NCBI RefSeq assembly: GCF_031877795.1
Contig: NC_133971.1
Location: 4,916,784 to 4,980,783, forward strand
Length of the DNA: 64,000 bases
Source: Strix aluco
Lineage: Eukaryota > Chordata > Aves > Strigiformes > Strigidae
Direction: 5' to 3'
The notes under the pieces were generated by a model. It ran no database searches. It was not told the DNA's origin and saw only the letters and a program-made list of their open reading frames with translations. A program made the translations under genes and the position numbers. The stretch's first letter is position 1. Every line of letters starts with the position of its first letter. Below, in pieces: positions 13,301-26,300 of the stretch.

Positions 13301-16300
13301 AGCAAATGGAGAAGCATCCTCCAGCAAATCTCATCTTTCTGATGAGGCCAGTGGAGTGAGAAATTCATCTGCATAGTTTACATTCAACTATATTTAAAGA
13401 CATTTCTTCTTTGGAAGAAACTCACAGCAGTCTGAAAACTTGTTTTTATATAGAGATGCACAAAGTTTCAGAGAACCTCTCCCAGCCTTTGTCTGATGAG
13501 TTACTACAAGACTTAATTCAAAGCTCATTGATCCTAAGTCTGTGGACTTCAAAATATGCTGGACTGACTTCATGGATCTTGATGACATCACGAGAAAAAA
13601 TTTAAACCATTCACATGAATGATCATTTCTAATGATTCAAATCATGATATGCAGTAATGCAAAGCATAAATTGCTTAACAGATTTTCTATGATCAGTGCT
13701 AATATTTTATAGGCAGATGGACAGCTTTCAAAGTCTTGGAGATATGGAAACAGATTTTATCTCTTCGGACTGGTGATAAAAATAAGACTATAACAATCAC
13801 ATGCATATTGAAACTACTAACTATGCATTCAGAACATTGTCACTGAAGGAACTTACAAGGGTTTGATTTGTGTGTTTTCTCGCCTGTTCAATAGCGTCTC
13901 CTAAGATCTATTACAAGCTGATGTCTAGGAATATTGATCCAAACATATTTTATTGTTAGGAGGATTTGATGTACTTAAACAACCAAAAATTTTGTTCTTA
14001 GCACACTTTTATCCCAGTTATTTCTTCCACTACTTCGGATCTGTAACACCCTGCAAATTCATTTATTTTTAAGTATTTAGTTTAATTTGAGAGGGTTGAT
14101 CTACATTATTTTTCAGTTAGATGACATTTAAGGGTCCAGTCTAGATAGATATTCTTAAAGGCAGTACAACTTTCACTGTGAACTTCACTAGATCCTGTAT
14201 TTGGCTTGTGTAGTCAAAGTCCTCTTTCATAGTTTATTTCAATTCTAAAACTGACTGGGGAGCTGTGACCATGAGGTAACTTGCTGGGCTGGAGTAACCC
14301 AATCACTGGTGGCTGTGTACACTTAGAGACAAGTAGTTGAAGAGTTAGCCCACAAATAATATTTCTTTCATGTGTATGTTCCTGGATGTTTGCTCATTGT
14401 TGGAGACACAATTAACTTTATGACATTATTATTTTGAAAATAATATAATAAATGTTTAGGAGATAGAAAACATATGTATCTTAATGTGACTACACAGTTT
14501 AGTTAAACATAAACACAGACTGTTGAAGTGTTCAGGTAGGAGCTCATGAATCCTTACTTTTGGAGCCTCTGGAACAGAAAGATTCAGAGCTTCTTATCCA
14601 GTCTAATCATCTGACTGATTAGTACTGATCCTATAATTTGAAGACGTTTCGGTTAGTTTAAGAGCTAATGTATGGTGAAATTCATTTTGATATTATCTAC
14701 CTTTTCCCTGCAGTTTTATGAAAAGTGGAAGTTGTGTGTTTCTTGGTGATTTTTCTGTCTTCTGGCTCTTCAGAAAACTCCAGATTTTAAACAGAGGCAC
14801 ACAAAAAATAAAATACATTTCTTACATGTGGAAAGCATAATAGCTATAGCCAGGTGTTGTACTGTCAGTTTTGGTGTGTGATTAGACTGCCTAAATAAAT
14901 TAATTTCTTGATAATTATTTTCTTTTAGGTAAGGAGATAACAAGAACTTTAATTTGAAAATGAGCTATCTAAGTCTTCAATTCATCATCAGAGAGTTCTT
15001 TGCAGTTGATAAAAAGAAACTGATGAAGTCTGGGTTAGCTTTTCTGGCCAGGTGTTTAGCTTGACTTTAAAATGTTTTGCAAGGAATTGTCTTATGTAGT
15101 ATCATGCCGAGATTTTTCCATTTTGATTATTTTAGGGACTGTTTGGTATGAATTTACTTTTAAATGTGTAGTGGACTGAGAGAAGTTGAGACATATATCC
15201 TCAAGCTAAAATAGTTGGATATGAAATAGTATCCCTTGCAGTCTTTCCCAGCTAAACAAGAGTATCAAAAGAAGGTAGTTTCCCAGTTCTTATCACCAAG
15301 AGGTATGCCAAAGTGTGATAATGAAATAAATTTAAGAGCAATGTATATATGCCAAAGCTGACAGCACCATGTAGCTCCTTTTGTTTGGTTGGTTTGGGTT
15401 TGTTTTTTTTCATGAGTCCCTTGGAAGCCTTGTTTCGTTAGAGATAAATGAGAAACATGGTACCTGTGTTACCACTGCCTCCTTCTTCTACCTCCTACCT
15501 CTTGAGTATTTTCAAGATACCTTGATCTTTATTTTCAGTACAATGTCAAAGGATGTCTGTGCCTAAGAACAACCCATATGTACACTGAGGGAACATCTGG
15601 ATTATGATCTTCCCCATCTGGATCAAAGATTTTATTAAGAAAATACTTACTTTGTAGGAGCGATGCTTCTTACCAAGTCACAAATCCATGAGCTCCTGAA
15701 CATGTTTTCAAGACAATGTGCACATCATATTTGGAAATCACTGCAAATTTCATATGAACTTAGACTATATCTTTTGAACAGTGTAAACACATTTTTCAGT
15801 CTAAGGCAACAACTTTTTTTTGTACACATAGCTAAAAATATTCCTGAAATATGTCCTAGTTATTTTTGAAGACTCCAGTCTTGCATGTGCTGTTTAATGC
15901 ATAGCCCTACAAAGAAAAAGTCTAACTTAGACCTAGCTGTGAAGTTCCTGAACATTTTTTTTTCTTGCTTTGTCTGTGCTAATATTCTTGTGGTGTTCAT
16001 CTTAACTGGCCTCTAACTGGTTTCTGTAAACTCGGAGTTATTTTTGGCATAAAGCAACAGTCTGCCTATTAACATCTTCTCCTTTTGGCTATACTTCCAG
16101 CATATCTTATCCTTGGGATTTTGATATTGTTCTGTCTCCAGATCAACCAGCTCCCTAGTGTGTAATATGTCCATTTCTTAGCAACTATCTGAACACACTC
16201 TTAATTTTATTAGCGTCAGTGTAAGGGGCTCCAGACATCCCCAGACATGGAACTTCAGTAGTCTAATTTTGAAACATTCAGTATCAGTAAATAGGATTTT

Positions 16301-18420
16301 CCTATTGCAAGTGACTAAAAGAGAAGCAGCAGAATTATGGGCACCAGTTTATGGTCCTGTAACTAAAATACATATCTTCTCATTGAGACCCATTTAAGTC
16401 TTAGAGCTAAATTTTTATTCCCCCGAAAGGGTTCAGACAGACAGAAGTGGTGGAGAAAAGTGCAAACTTGCCGCTAGTAATGTTCTAGACTTTCTACTAC
16501 TTTTGTGAGTGAAATTATTAGTGGAAATCTGACAAATTTTAAAATGTCAGGTTGGTAGCTAGTGTGATGCAATGCAGTAACAGAGGTTCATTAGAATTGG
16601 AACACATCAGTCATAAAAGTCTCAATTTTTTCCAGAAGTGAACAAAGTCAGAGGCAATTTTTATTTCTCATGTTAAAGACTATTCAAGTATGACCTTCCC
16701 CCTGCTCCGTCCCAGTACTAACATCCTTATTTGTTTTAATGGTATATCTTTATCTTTAGCAAATGAAATGCTGCCTTCCAGGAAATGAAAGGCTGTGGCT
16801 TTACTTACAGAAGCAGGGAGGATGAGAGAAGAAATAAAGTGATGTAATAGATTTTGATGTGCTTTATCATAAAAAGTGACCAAACAGTGATTTGATATTT
16901 TATGTGAAGCCTGGTTTTCAAAAATCTGAAGAAGTTCAAATGCTCTGAAAATCAGACTACTTTATTTAATGGCTAAATTAAAGACTCACTGCCTTTGGCA
17001 GTCTGACACAAAGGTGCTGGTGATGGGTCAGAATATCAGCCAGTTACAAACACTTTCTTATCCTCACCTTGTTTATGCTGTGTGACAGTCTTCACTGATT
17101 GTAATGACTGCTGCGAAGCATTTCTTTTTGAAAATCAGTTGCTGAATATGAAAGCAATTACCAGAAATAGAGGTAGTCAATTAGCACAAAAGGGTGGAGG
17201 TGTTTGAGCTAGAAGCTGCTAGATGATGCAATTCCACGACACATGCTGTTTCTCACCCTCCACCTGCAAATGTCACTTAGCCATCTATTAAAGACCTATG
17301 TTATATGGGAGCTGTTGTTATCTGAAACAGGATGATGAAAAAGGGGTCCCTACCCTGATGTTGGTATCTGCTGCTCCTGGTACTTCTATTGTTGCTTTAA
17401 AAGGGGCCATATGTTCCATTGTCATTATTTCAAATGTGGCTACAATTGCACGGAGCACACAAGGACATGTTTAACAGAAATTGTTATTAGAGCAGACTCA
17501 AGAACCTGCAGCATAACACAAATCCTTAATATCAAATTAAATAGTACATCTAGTGTAGATGTGTTAACATATATTCTAATATACTATATGATTTCATCAG
17601 AAATATGACTAACCTTAAGTGTGAGGAAAAGATTATTTATTACTCAGTCCCGCAGGACTGTGTCTTTACTCTTGTCATGAGCATCCCATGGTTTCCAAGT
17701 ACAACTGGTCTGTGAGGGATTTCTCAACTAAGCATTAAAGACATTAGAGAGAGGCCATTAGTGTATGTTTAAAAGTACAATCTAGAGTGAAATCTACCGC
17801 AATTTAATTGTCCTACTGTTTTTATGTCTAATTTCCTGCCTAGTGGTACAATCTGTTTCTTAAACTAATGAGTTTTAACGTAAAACGTAGGTTAATCCTG
17901 AGAGGTAAGTAGCACTCATTTGTTAGGCAAATACGGTTCACAGTCTGAACAGCTATTTTGGGTTGGGTTGTGCTGTTGTGTATTACTTTCATTAAACACA
18001 GAATGCTCATTTCTTTCTTTTGTTTTTTTCTGAGTTAGATCTTTTGACTTCATTAATTTTATCTTTGATGGCCAGTAGTTTCCAGCAAGGACTGTACTGA
18101 TACTCTGATAAATACCACTGTGACACTGCAGCACGCACATCACAGTTTTGTTTTAGGATAATTGCCACCTGTCCACCAATTATTCAAACAGGATGAACCT
18201 TATTGCAATCACTTTTGCATCAAATTCCAGCTGGGAACTACAAATATGGTAAAATGGTCTGCACTCAAGTGTTGTTCTGCCACAGCTGATATCTACACCT
18301 CTGTAGAGCTCTCCAGAAAAAAAGTGCAACTATTGTATTAGGTTTATAAGTGAGGTACAGCTGATAATGTCTAACGAGCAAGCTAAATGTTGAAGTTAAA
18401 AGAGAAGCTAATGATAACTT

Positions 18421-18475
18421 TATATAGGAGATATATATATTTAGAGATACGTTTATATATATATTTATATTACCT
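18421..18475. repeat. AT-rich (TA)n tract
   Basis: Interrupted TATATA stretches around 18432-18441 and 18453-18471 form a low-complexity tract. Confidence 0.6.
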
Positions 18476-18750
18476 TAGCAGCTGCTGGGGTTGGATGATT
18501 TAAATCTTCTGAAAGGGGTGAGCTCTTCAACAAAACTTATTCAAGTCTGAACTTTCATTGCAACTGTATTTTCATAGCTTCTGATTTTTGATGACATTTT
18601 CATAATCTATAGAAATGATGTTTGGTAGTCAGAGCTTAACTCCTGTTGTGTTGCAGTTCACAGCTGATGTAAGAAAACGAACTGTTCAAGAACATGAGCC
18701 ACAACATTTCTTCAGATATGTCAAGATACCAAAACACTTTACACCAGTTT

Positions 18751-18778
18751 GGTGGGGTTTTTTTGGGGGTTTTTTGGG
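18751..18778 (+). other. G-run/T-run alternation, weak G-quadruplex candidate
   Basis: Plus-strand G runs of 2, 4, 5 and 3 are separated by T, T7 and T6. The first run is only GG and the loops are long, so any quadruplex would be weak. Confidence 0.35.
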
Positions 18779-21700
18779 TTTTTTTTAAAGGCAGGTGGTA
18801 AAATGAGCATTTAACTCTATTTGTTGTCTGATCTGCAGCAGTTGCAGTTTCAGACTGAGGTATGGTGGAAATGGTTGGGTGTGACTCAGCTCAAATGAAT
18901 ATTACCCAGAATAAACTCAGCAGTCCTGCATCTCAGAGGGATTTTTCCGAGATTGCCAGGCCACTGGAAGAAGGTTCCACTGAAAATGTAGACTTTACCT
19001 CTCCTTGCATGAGTGCTTTGTTTATTTTGAACACTTTTAAGGTAGCCTTAATAACACTTGCAGACAACACAAAAACTTTAGGTAGCGTTCCTGAAAGTGT
19101 TCAAACAACTCTGGGTTGCATTTTATGCACGAGACTTTCCCAGAAAGCTATGTCAGCTATGCCATCCTCTGTTGGAGGCATCATTTGCAATACAGTGGAT
19201 CCACTTGTTTCTCAACTCAGTATTGCACCAGCAAAGTAACCAGCAGGCCCAACATCTTAGCACATAAACTGAGTTCACCTGATTTCTGCATATTGAGCCA
19301 ATTGCTGCACGAGTTCATGGGGATCAATAAAGGGATTAGAAATCTGCTTTGCTCTGTGGGGATAGGACAGATGTCTGGCTGCCGCTTGTCTGCCTCCCAG
19401 GAGTCCAAGTGATGCTTATTGTTATTTTGATATATTGACTGAGGGGAACGTAATCTGTGCCAGAAGGTACTGATGACATTAGCTGTGGTAACACCTAAAC
19501 AGACAGTTTTAAGTATTGTAAAGATTTCTCTTATATTTTCAGCTGTCTCTGTGGGAATACATCTCTGTTTTATTCATTCTACAGTTACTAGACAGTCTGC
19601 TGGTAGACTTTTAAAAATTAAGTGATGAGGAGGCAGAAATAACATCTTGGAAAATGTCTTTTTTCCATCTTTTGGGGACCCCAGTTCTCTATGTGTGTTT
19701 TCTCATTCCTTTGTTAGTCTCTTTTACAAAATATCAGTTCTATACCTTCATAACCAACAGTTTTTCTCTTTTAAATATGTTTTTAACCTATATTCTAAAT
19801 TGGGAGAAGTGAGTTAATTTGAGGAACTGTCTAAATGAAATCTAGCTTCTTTGAAGCTTGACAACTAGCTTCATAAAACATGAAGTTACTGTCAGGGAAA
19901 AGCTTCTTGTGTGATATGTTCTCACTGTGATGATGCATTTTAAAGCAGGTTTAGTGTCCTACCACAGCGAGACAATTATTGCAATATATTTTCAGCTGAT
20001 TAAGCACAGTACTTTTCAATATGTTACAAGGAGTTGCCCTTTGCTACTTTCTTAATATCTAAAACTTTCTTCTCTATTCTGCATCATTTTTTGTATATTC
20101 AAAAGGAAGGGAGATGAATTTTGGTGTTGGTAAATTCAGTCAGTGATTTCTAATTTGAGAAAAGTCTTATAAGCAAAATTAGCTTTCTAAATAAAGATGT
20201 ATATTTACCAAAACCCCCAAACCTTAAAAATGGCCATTAATAAATGATAGTCTGCCTGCTCTTATTTCCTCCTAGAAAGATATTTTATTTTTTATTTCTT
20301 TATTATCTACCTAAGAACTGCAGTTTCTATCTAGCTTAGGCAATTTAAATGGCAACTGCTGAATAAGTAAATTGATGTCTTTTAGGAATTGAAGATAAAA
20401 ACTTGTCTGTAACCACACAAAAGCAATAGGAAGAAAGTAATTCATTAATATGTAAAGTTCTAGGCATACATGGGATACTCCACCATTGTGTGATAAAAAA
20501 CTTCTCCAACTGGAAGAGCACAGGCAGAGATATTATTTCTCTCTGAGTCTGTAACTTGGGAGCAGAAGTTGTTGCTCAGCCACCAAGGCAATATAGAGCT
20601 TAAAATAGGTGGGTGAATAGTGTTTTTCCAGCAAGTGTTCTCTACACTGGTTGTAGCTGTGTCCATACTTTCATAGCTTGGGAGGACTAAGGGGTCCTCC
20701 TTCCATACCCATTATACTGTAAGGAGAAAGTAAGGAGTCTTGTGCCAGTGGAAGAGTAGCTCTGGAGTCCAGCCTGTGGCATATGTGCTGGGAAGACCTG
20801 TAGACCTGTGTGCTGTCACTGCCAGTGAGAGTCTTTCATCTTAAAAGCTTTCTGTGTGGAGGTCATGATACCCCACTGAAAACTAATGGGACTTCTGTGT
20901 TTGGACCTAGGGAGAGACCTGAATGTGGAAAGGACCTGCACCCTCTCTTATCTTTCCTCTCTGGAACACCTTGAAGTCTTAGCACTGGTCTGCTTGAGTC
21001 AAGGGTACAGGAGCAAATACGCAATGGAGCAGGCCAGAAGATTGCACTCCCATACAGTTCACCTGCTTCAGAGTCCCAAAAGAAAAATGTCTCATTCATA
21101 GGCAGGAATGAAGCTCTCAGGATAGATGGCAAATGCCTGGGCTTTTGTTGAGATGCTGGGTTTGTGTGAGATAGCTTTTTTCTGCAATAAGTCAGCATGA
21201 CAGACTATTCCATGTAGGACCAGGACAAACCATAGATCAGGCTACTCAATTAGTTTTGACTGAAGTCTAATAGATAGCTTGATTGAAAACAGCATACTAT
21301 ATGCATGCTGCCTTTATGTGGATGGAGGCAGGACTCAACTATTTTCAGAGAAATTTCATTTCACCCTCCTCCAGATTCCTCCCACCCTGATGTGTCAGAC
21401 ATCTTGATGTGACCCCAGAAAAAGGTATTTCTAGTCTACATGTGTGTTAAAGCTGCTCAAGTGGCAGAGTCCATCTTAACTCCTGGTAACTATTCCATTG
21501 CATCTCTTTTTTTCTGACTCCCTGCATATTTCTTTTTTCTAGTTATTAAATAAGTTCAATATCTAAATCAGCTTTAAAATTAAACAGAAGGGGGAAAAAA
21601 AAGGTTTGGTATAAAGCTTAGCAGAGCTTACAACATCTGCCTGCTGCCAGAATTATCATCGGTGTTACAGACGTATCTACAGGACTCTGTGAAAGACTTA

Positions 21701-22397
21701 GAGCTCTTCACACTCACTTACTCATTATTGTTCTCATGATATTTTAAAAATAAAAAGTATCTCCCAATCTCTTCATCAGGATTCCAAAGTTTTTAATGCA
21801 GGTCATTGGAAGACTGGATTGATTTGAAGCTGTAAGTTCTGTGAACCTTAATTTTTAAGTGTACTCCATGCAGAACACCTGAAATTAAATTTTAAATAGT
21901 ATTTACGAAGAGGGAGTAAATTCAAATCTCAGCACTGACATAATTAAGGCAGATGAATAGGTTTTTTTATAGGTCCCTTTGAAATCTGTAAATGAACTTG
22001 TCTGCTCTTAGAGCCTTGCCTTGGTTAAATATATGGCTCTTATTAAAGACAAATTCTAATACATATACTTTTATTACCCATGTGTCCACAGGAAGAGATT
22101 GATAGATGAAACCATATACTATCTCCATAAAATCCTGCTTGAATAAGGTTGAACCATTAAATGGAACATTTTTATTAAATCTTCAAATATGAAGCATTTG
22201 TGAAGATCACCTAAGTAAGAACTTATTAAAGGTATTAATACAACGGTTATATTATTACAATAAATGAGAGAACTCCAGAATTTGTATTCTGTATTGTTCT
22301 GTATCCAGACAGATGGGCAAAGTTGCTAACACAAGAGTTATGGTGGGAGAAAGGGTTGTAATCAAATAATGCCATTGAAACACATTTTTAGTCACTA

Positions 22398-23329
22398 GAA
22401 TCACAGAATGGTTTGGGTTGGAAGGAACCTTAAAGACCATTTAGTTCCAACCCCCCTGTCATGGGCAGACACCCCTTCCACTAGCCCAGGTTGCTCAAAG
22501 CCCCGTCCAACCTGGCGTTGAACCCTTCCAGGGAGGGGGCAGCCACAGCTTCTCTGGGCAACCTCACAATAAAGAATTTCTTCCTTATATCTAATCTGGA
22601 TTACCCCCTTTCAGTTTAAAACCATTCCCCCTCATCCTATCCCTACCCTCCCTGATCAAGAGTCCCTCCCCCCTTTCCTGTAGCCCCTTTAAGTCCTGGG
22701 AGGCCACTCTAAGGTCTCCCTGGAGCCTTCTCTTCTCCAGCTGAACCCCCCCAACTCTCTCAGCCTGTCCTCACAGGGGGGTGCTCCAGCCCCCTGAGCA
22801 TCTTCGTGGCCTCCTCTGGACCTGCTTGAGCAAGTCCATGTCCTTCTGATGTTGCTGCTCCCACAGCTGGAACCAGCACTGCAGGGGGGGTCTCACAAGA
22901 GTGGAGCAGAGGGGAAGAATCCCCTCCCTTGACCTGCTAGCCACACTGCTCTGGATGCAGCCCAGGACACGGTTGGCTTTCTGGGCTGTGAGCGCACATT
23001 GCGGGCTCACAGGCACTTTTCCATCAACTTAGACTAGATATTAGGAAGCATTTCTTTCCAGAAGGGGTTTTTGGGCATTGGAATGGGCTGCCCAGGGCAG
23101 TGGTGGAGTCCCCATCTCTGGAGGGGTTTAAGAGTTGAGTTGACACAGCACTGAGGGATCTGGTGGAGTTGAGAACGGTCAGTGTGAGGTTAATGGTTGG
23201 ACTAGATGATCTTCAAGGTCTTTTCCAACCTAGATGATTCTGTAATACCCCCAAGTTCTTCTCCGCAGGGCTGCTCTCAATCCACTCATTGCCCAGCCTA
23301 GATTTGTGCTTGGGATTGCCTTGACCCAA
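22398..23329 (-). mobile_element. CR1 LINE, 5'-truncated, split by a second CR1
   Basis: On the minus strand this is the 3' part of a CR1 non-LTR retrotransposon. The 3' end at about 22398 has the CR1-type CATTCTGTGATTCT terminus. The segment 22771-23016 translates to the C-terminal part of CR1 ORF2 (for example NRVLGCIQSSVASRSRE, then a QRRPRR motif). The upstream part of the same ORF is displaced to about 23245-23329, where the minus strand reads RLGNEWIESSPAEKNLGVL. Between the two pieces lies an oppositely oriented CR1 (23029-23243). Stop codons and indels show it is dead. The 5' end is truncated at about 23330, as is usual for CR1. Confidence 0.93.
23029..23243 (+). mobile_element. Nested CR1 LINE 3' fragment
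   Basis: A plus-strand CR1 3' end is inserted inside the older minus-strand CR1. It encodes the end of ORF2 ([12 protein letters not shown], then a GHWNGLP motif, then VRLMVGLDD and LFQP), broken by an in-frame stop near 23137. It ends in GATTCTGT, an 8-bp CR1-type terminal unit. On removing it, the two halves of the host CR1 rejoin across ...CCATCAAC / ATACCCCC..., matching the expected CR1 order. It is therefore younger than its host and a different subfamily. Confidence 0.88.
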
Positions 23330-26300
23330 TAGAAAGCATGTGACACAAATTTTTACATTTTAGATTTCCTTTTATTCTCCTCAATTCAATTCTGTAACAT
23401 TCCAAATGTGTCCTGCACAGTATCAGTTTTGCTCTTTACCCTGTTCCATCTTTACCCTTGATTCATTCACTGCTCAGAGTGCAACGTGGTAAGAGATACA
23501 GTTACTGGTTCACCACTGTTTAGTGGTGACATGTCCCCTTTTCAGAAGAGATGCAGAAGGTAAGGCAACATAGATGGCGGAGATGATGGACTGTCGGTGC
23601 TGCAGGTGAATTTCCACCTTGGAAGCCCTGTTCTTCCATCACTGCCTCCACACATCTCCTTCTGCTGCTCTGGACTGGTTTGGGGATAGAGGTGTCCCCT
23701 GCAGTTGAGAGCCCAAGCTTGGACCTTCCTACTGAGACCAATCTTCTTGGTGCTCACTGTCCCTCCTTTGATGAACACAAACTCAGTGCTGTTACAGTGA
23801 AGTAAACTTTCCAGTAATGTGATATCTGTGTGGGCATGCCCCTAACTTTTCCCAACAAATTGGACCCAGTATGATATGATTTTTTTAAAAATCATCTTCA
23901 ATAGCTCTAAACAAGACTGAACAGGCATACAAGCAACATACTTGTCTAAAAGGTCTTGGCCTCATTACCATAAAAAGCCAAATGCTCCACCTGAGCATTC
24001 CTGGGCGTACAGCAGGGTAACACAATTCCTCTAAAGGTCAGAAGCCTTAAAGAGTTCCTTGGGCTAACTGGGAAAAATATGTATGAAATCAATCAGCTTT
24101 CTTAGTTTATTTTTATTAGCTGCCATTAATTACAGGCAGCAAGGAACTCATCTGGGAGTGATGGTAATTCAGGCTTGCAAGGTATTTCCAGCAATTAGAT
24201 TTGTATGAACTGAGAGGGTTCAGTGAATCTACTACTTCTCAGGCATTAACTGCACAAGATATATTTATCCCTCAGGAAAAAAAAAAAAAGGTCTGATGTC
24301 AAATATGCTACAAGCTTAACATTTCTTTTATTATTTTTTCCTTCTTGCTCCTTTTCTTAAGAACATTTTAGATTGATTAAAACTAAAGGTTAAGCGTAAA
24401 TTTTCTCCTATGTCTCTAAAAACATCAAAAGCAAATATCATGGATAAATTGGATTTCTGGTGACTTTGCACCCTGTGAGTTCTTAGCTTTTGCCTATCTT
24501 CGTATACCTGGTCCAAAGAGTTTTAAAAAAAGAGCCTTGCATAACTGCTGGAGATCCCAGCAGCCCATCTGCAACACCTTTGGTGAAGCAGCGCTACACA
24601 GTCCCTGAACTTCAAACCACTATGGTGCTTGACCTGCACCATGCTTGATCTGTGTCTGATGTCCTGATCACTACAGACTTATGGGTAGGTCTTGGTGGTA
24701 GCATCTTCCTCCCGGAGCACTTGGCCTCAAGGAAAATCCTTCCTGCCCAGAGAGATAAACTGTGCAGCTTCACCTTGCTACTGCAGAAGGAGAGTAAGAG
24801 GGATGCAGAAATCTTTCTTCATGAGTGAAAAGTCCTGATTGGCACTGGTCGTAGAATGAGAAACTAAAGGACGTTTTGCTCCTCTCTAACTGTCAGAACT
24901 TCCTTCTCTTTCCCTCCACCATCTCTCCCTGCTACACCTTTCCCTTACTCCCATTGCCCCGTGCCTGTTTTTTTCTGGCCCATGGGTTTATGACAACTAC
25001 TGATTTCAGTCTCAGTGGCTGTTTTGCCATTGGTACCTAGTTTGGCATCTGCTGCTAGCCTTTTATTTCATCTTTGTTGTTTGATCAGCTTGACTGGGTG
25101 TCTGTGGACCTGCATCGCTGATGTCTTACAACCGGAATCTTACGTTCCAGGCAAGAGTGTGCTATTGTTGAAATCCACCTTCTTGAGGCTACAGACCAGC
25201 TGTGATGCTCTATGACAGCTTCAGTTATATGTCTTTATCCCTTCCCAGCTGGCCTCCATGCTGTCTTCCTTGGAGGAAGCCAGCCCAAGGCTTCTCCTGC
25301 AAATATGAGTTATGGTCAACAGATGGGAACTGTATTGCACTCACTCTCCAACAAATATGTCAAGGGCAGATGTTTTCTTCTATGAATCCACCTTTGATAA
25401 AATAAGAACAGTGTATCACATATAGATAAGGCCTGAATGTAGCACATCTTATTGGGGGAGACCATTATTATATGTCTTTTATGTGCAGTAAAAACATGCA
25501 TTTTTTTTTTTTTTATTTTTCAGTGCATTCAGACTGAATTGAAAGGATAAGAATACAAAAATGAGTGTGGCATCAGGGTTGTGCTGGGAAAAATACCATT
25601 CTGTTATCTGAATAAAGTTCCTAAAAAATCTCAGAGAAAATGAATACACTTTATCCATTAAAAATTATCAAAAAGACAAGTATTTTTTAAATATGTATGT
25701 ATAATATAGGAAAGTATTTATTGGCTTCATTATGATTCCTTTATCTACTTGTAGGCCCCAGCTTAATCTGAGGAAGGAAGGATAAAGAAAGAACAACCTG
25801 AATAACAATGATTCATTCAGTGCTCATCTTGTCCTCCTTTGTCATACCCTTTACCTGGAATTACATGCTACAGCATAGACACCACACCACTTATGCTAAT
25901 TCAATTTTCAGGACATGACAGAGGAAGTGGCATTCTTTCTCCACAAATGTATATTCATGGTCGAAAATTCAAGGTGAAAATATCTTGTCTTGAATTACAG
26001 AACCAAACACCCTGAAATGTCAATGTCTTTGGAATATTTTACTACAGTAAATTTTTCCCAATGTCAATTGCTGATAGACACTTCTGGTCATCTAGAGGTG
26101 CGTGAATAAATCATGGTCATTTCTTCATGTTACAAATTTTGTCTCTCACTTCGTGAAATGTTTGCAAGTGAATAAATTATCAAACAAAACAGAAAAGTTT
26201 GGTCCAACCCTGCAAGTTGAAATAGTTGCAGCTTTGCTGAACAGGAAGAGAAAAGGAGGGGCTTGTGTAGCTATAGCAATTTATAGTGACTTAGACTTCA

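Larger units (their letters stand above)
1..22397. other. Gene-free intergenic DNA (desert, left part)
   Basis: I see no supportable gene here. Open frames are short (at most about 127 codons), occur on both strands, match no family I recognise, and look like chance frames in AT-rich DNA. No tRNA, rRNA or processed pseudogene was recognised. The stretch holds simple repeats (26-T run at 10299, AT-rich tract about 18421-18475, CT repeat about 11357-11370), short direct and inverted repeats, and a few homeobox/SOX-like palindromes listed separately. If synteny with human 5q14 holds, this side lies downstream of COX7C, toward RASA1; that is inference. Confidence 0.6.

Noticed and set aside
18862..19412. 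Overlapping 125- and 98-codon open frames
   Set aside because: Two different frames are open across the same DNA and neither resembles a known protein; most likely chance.
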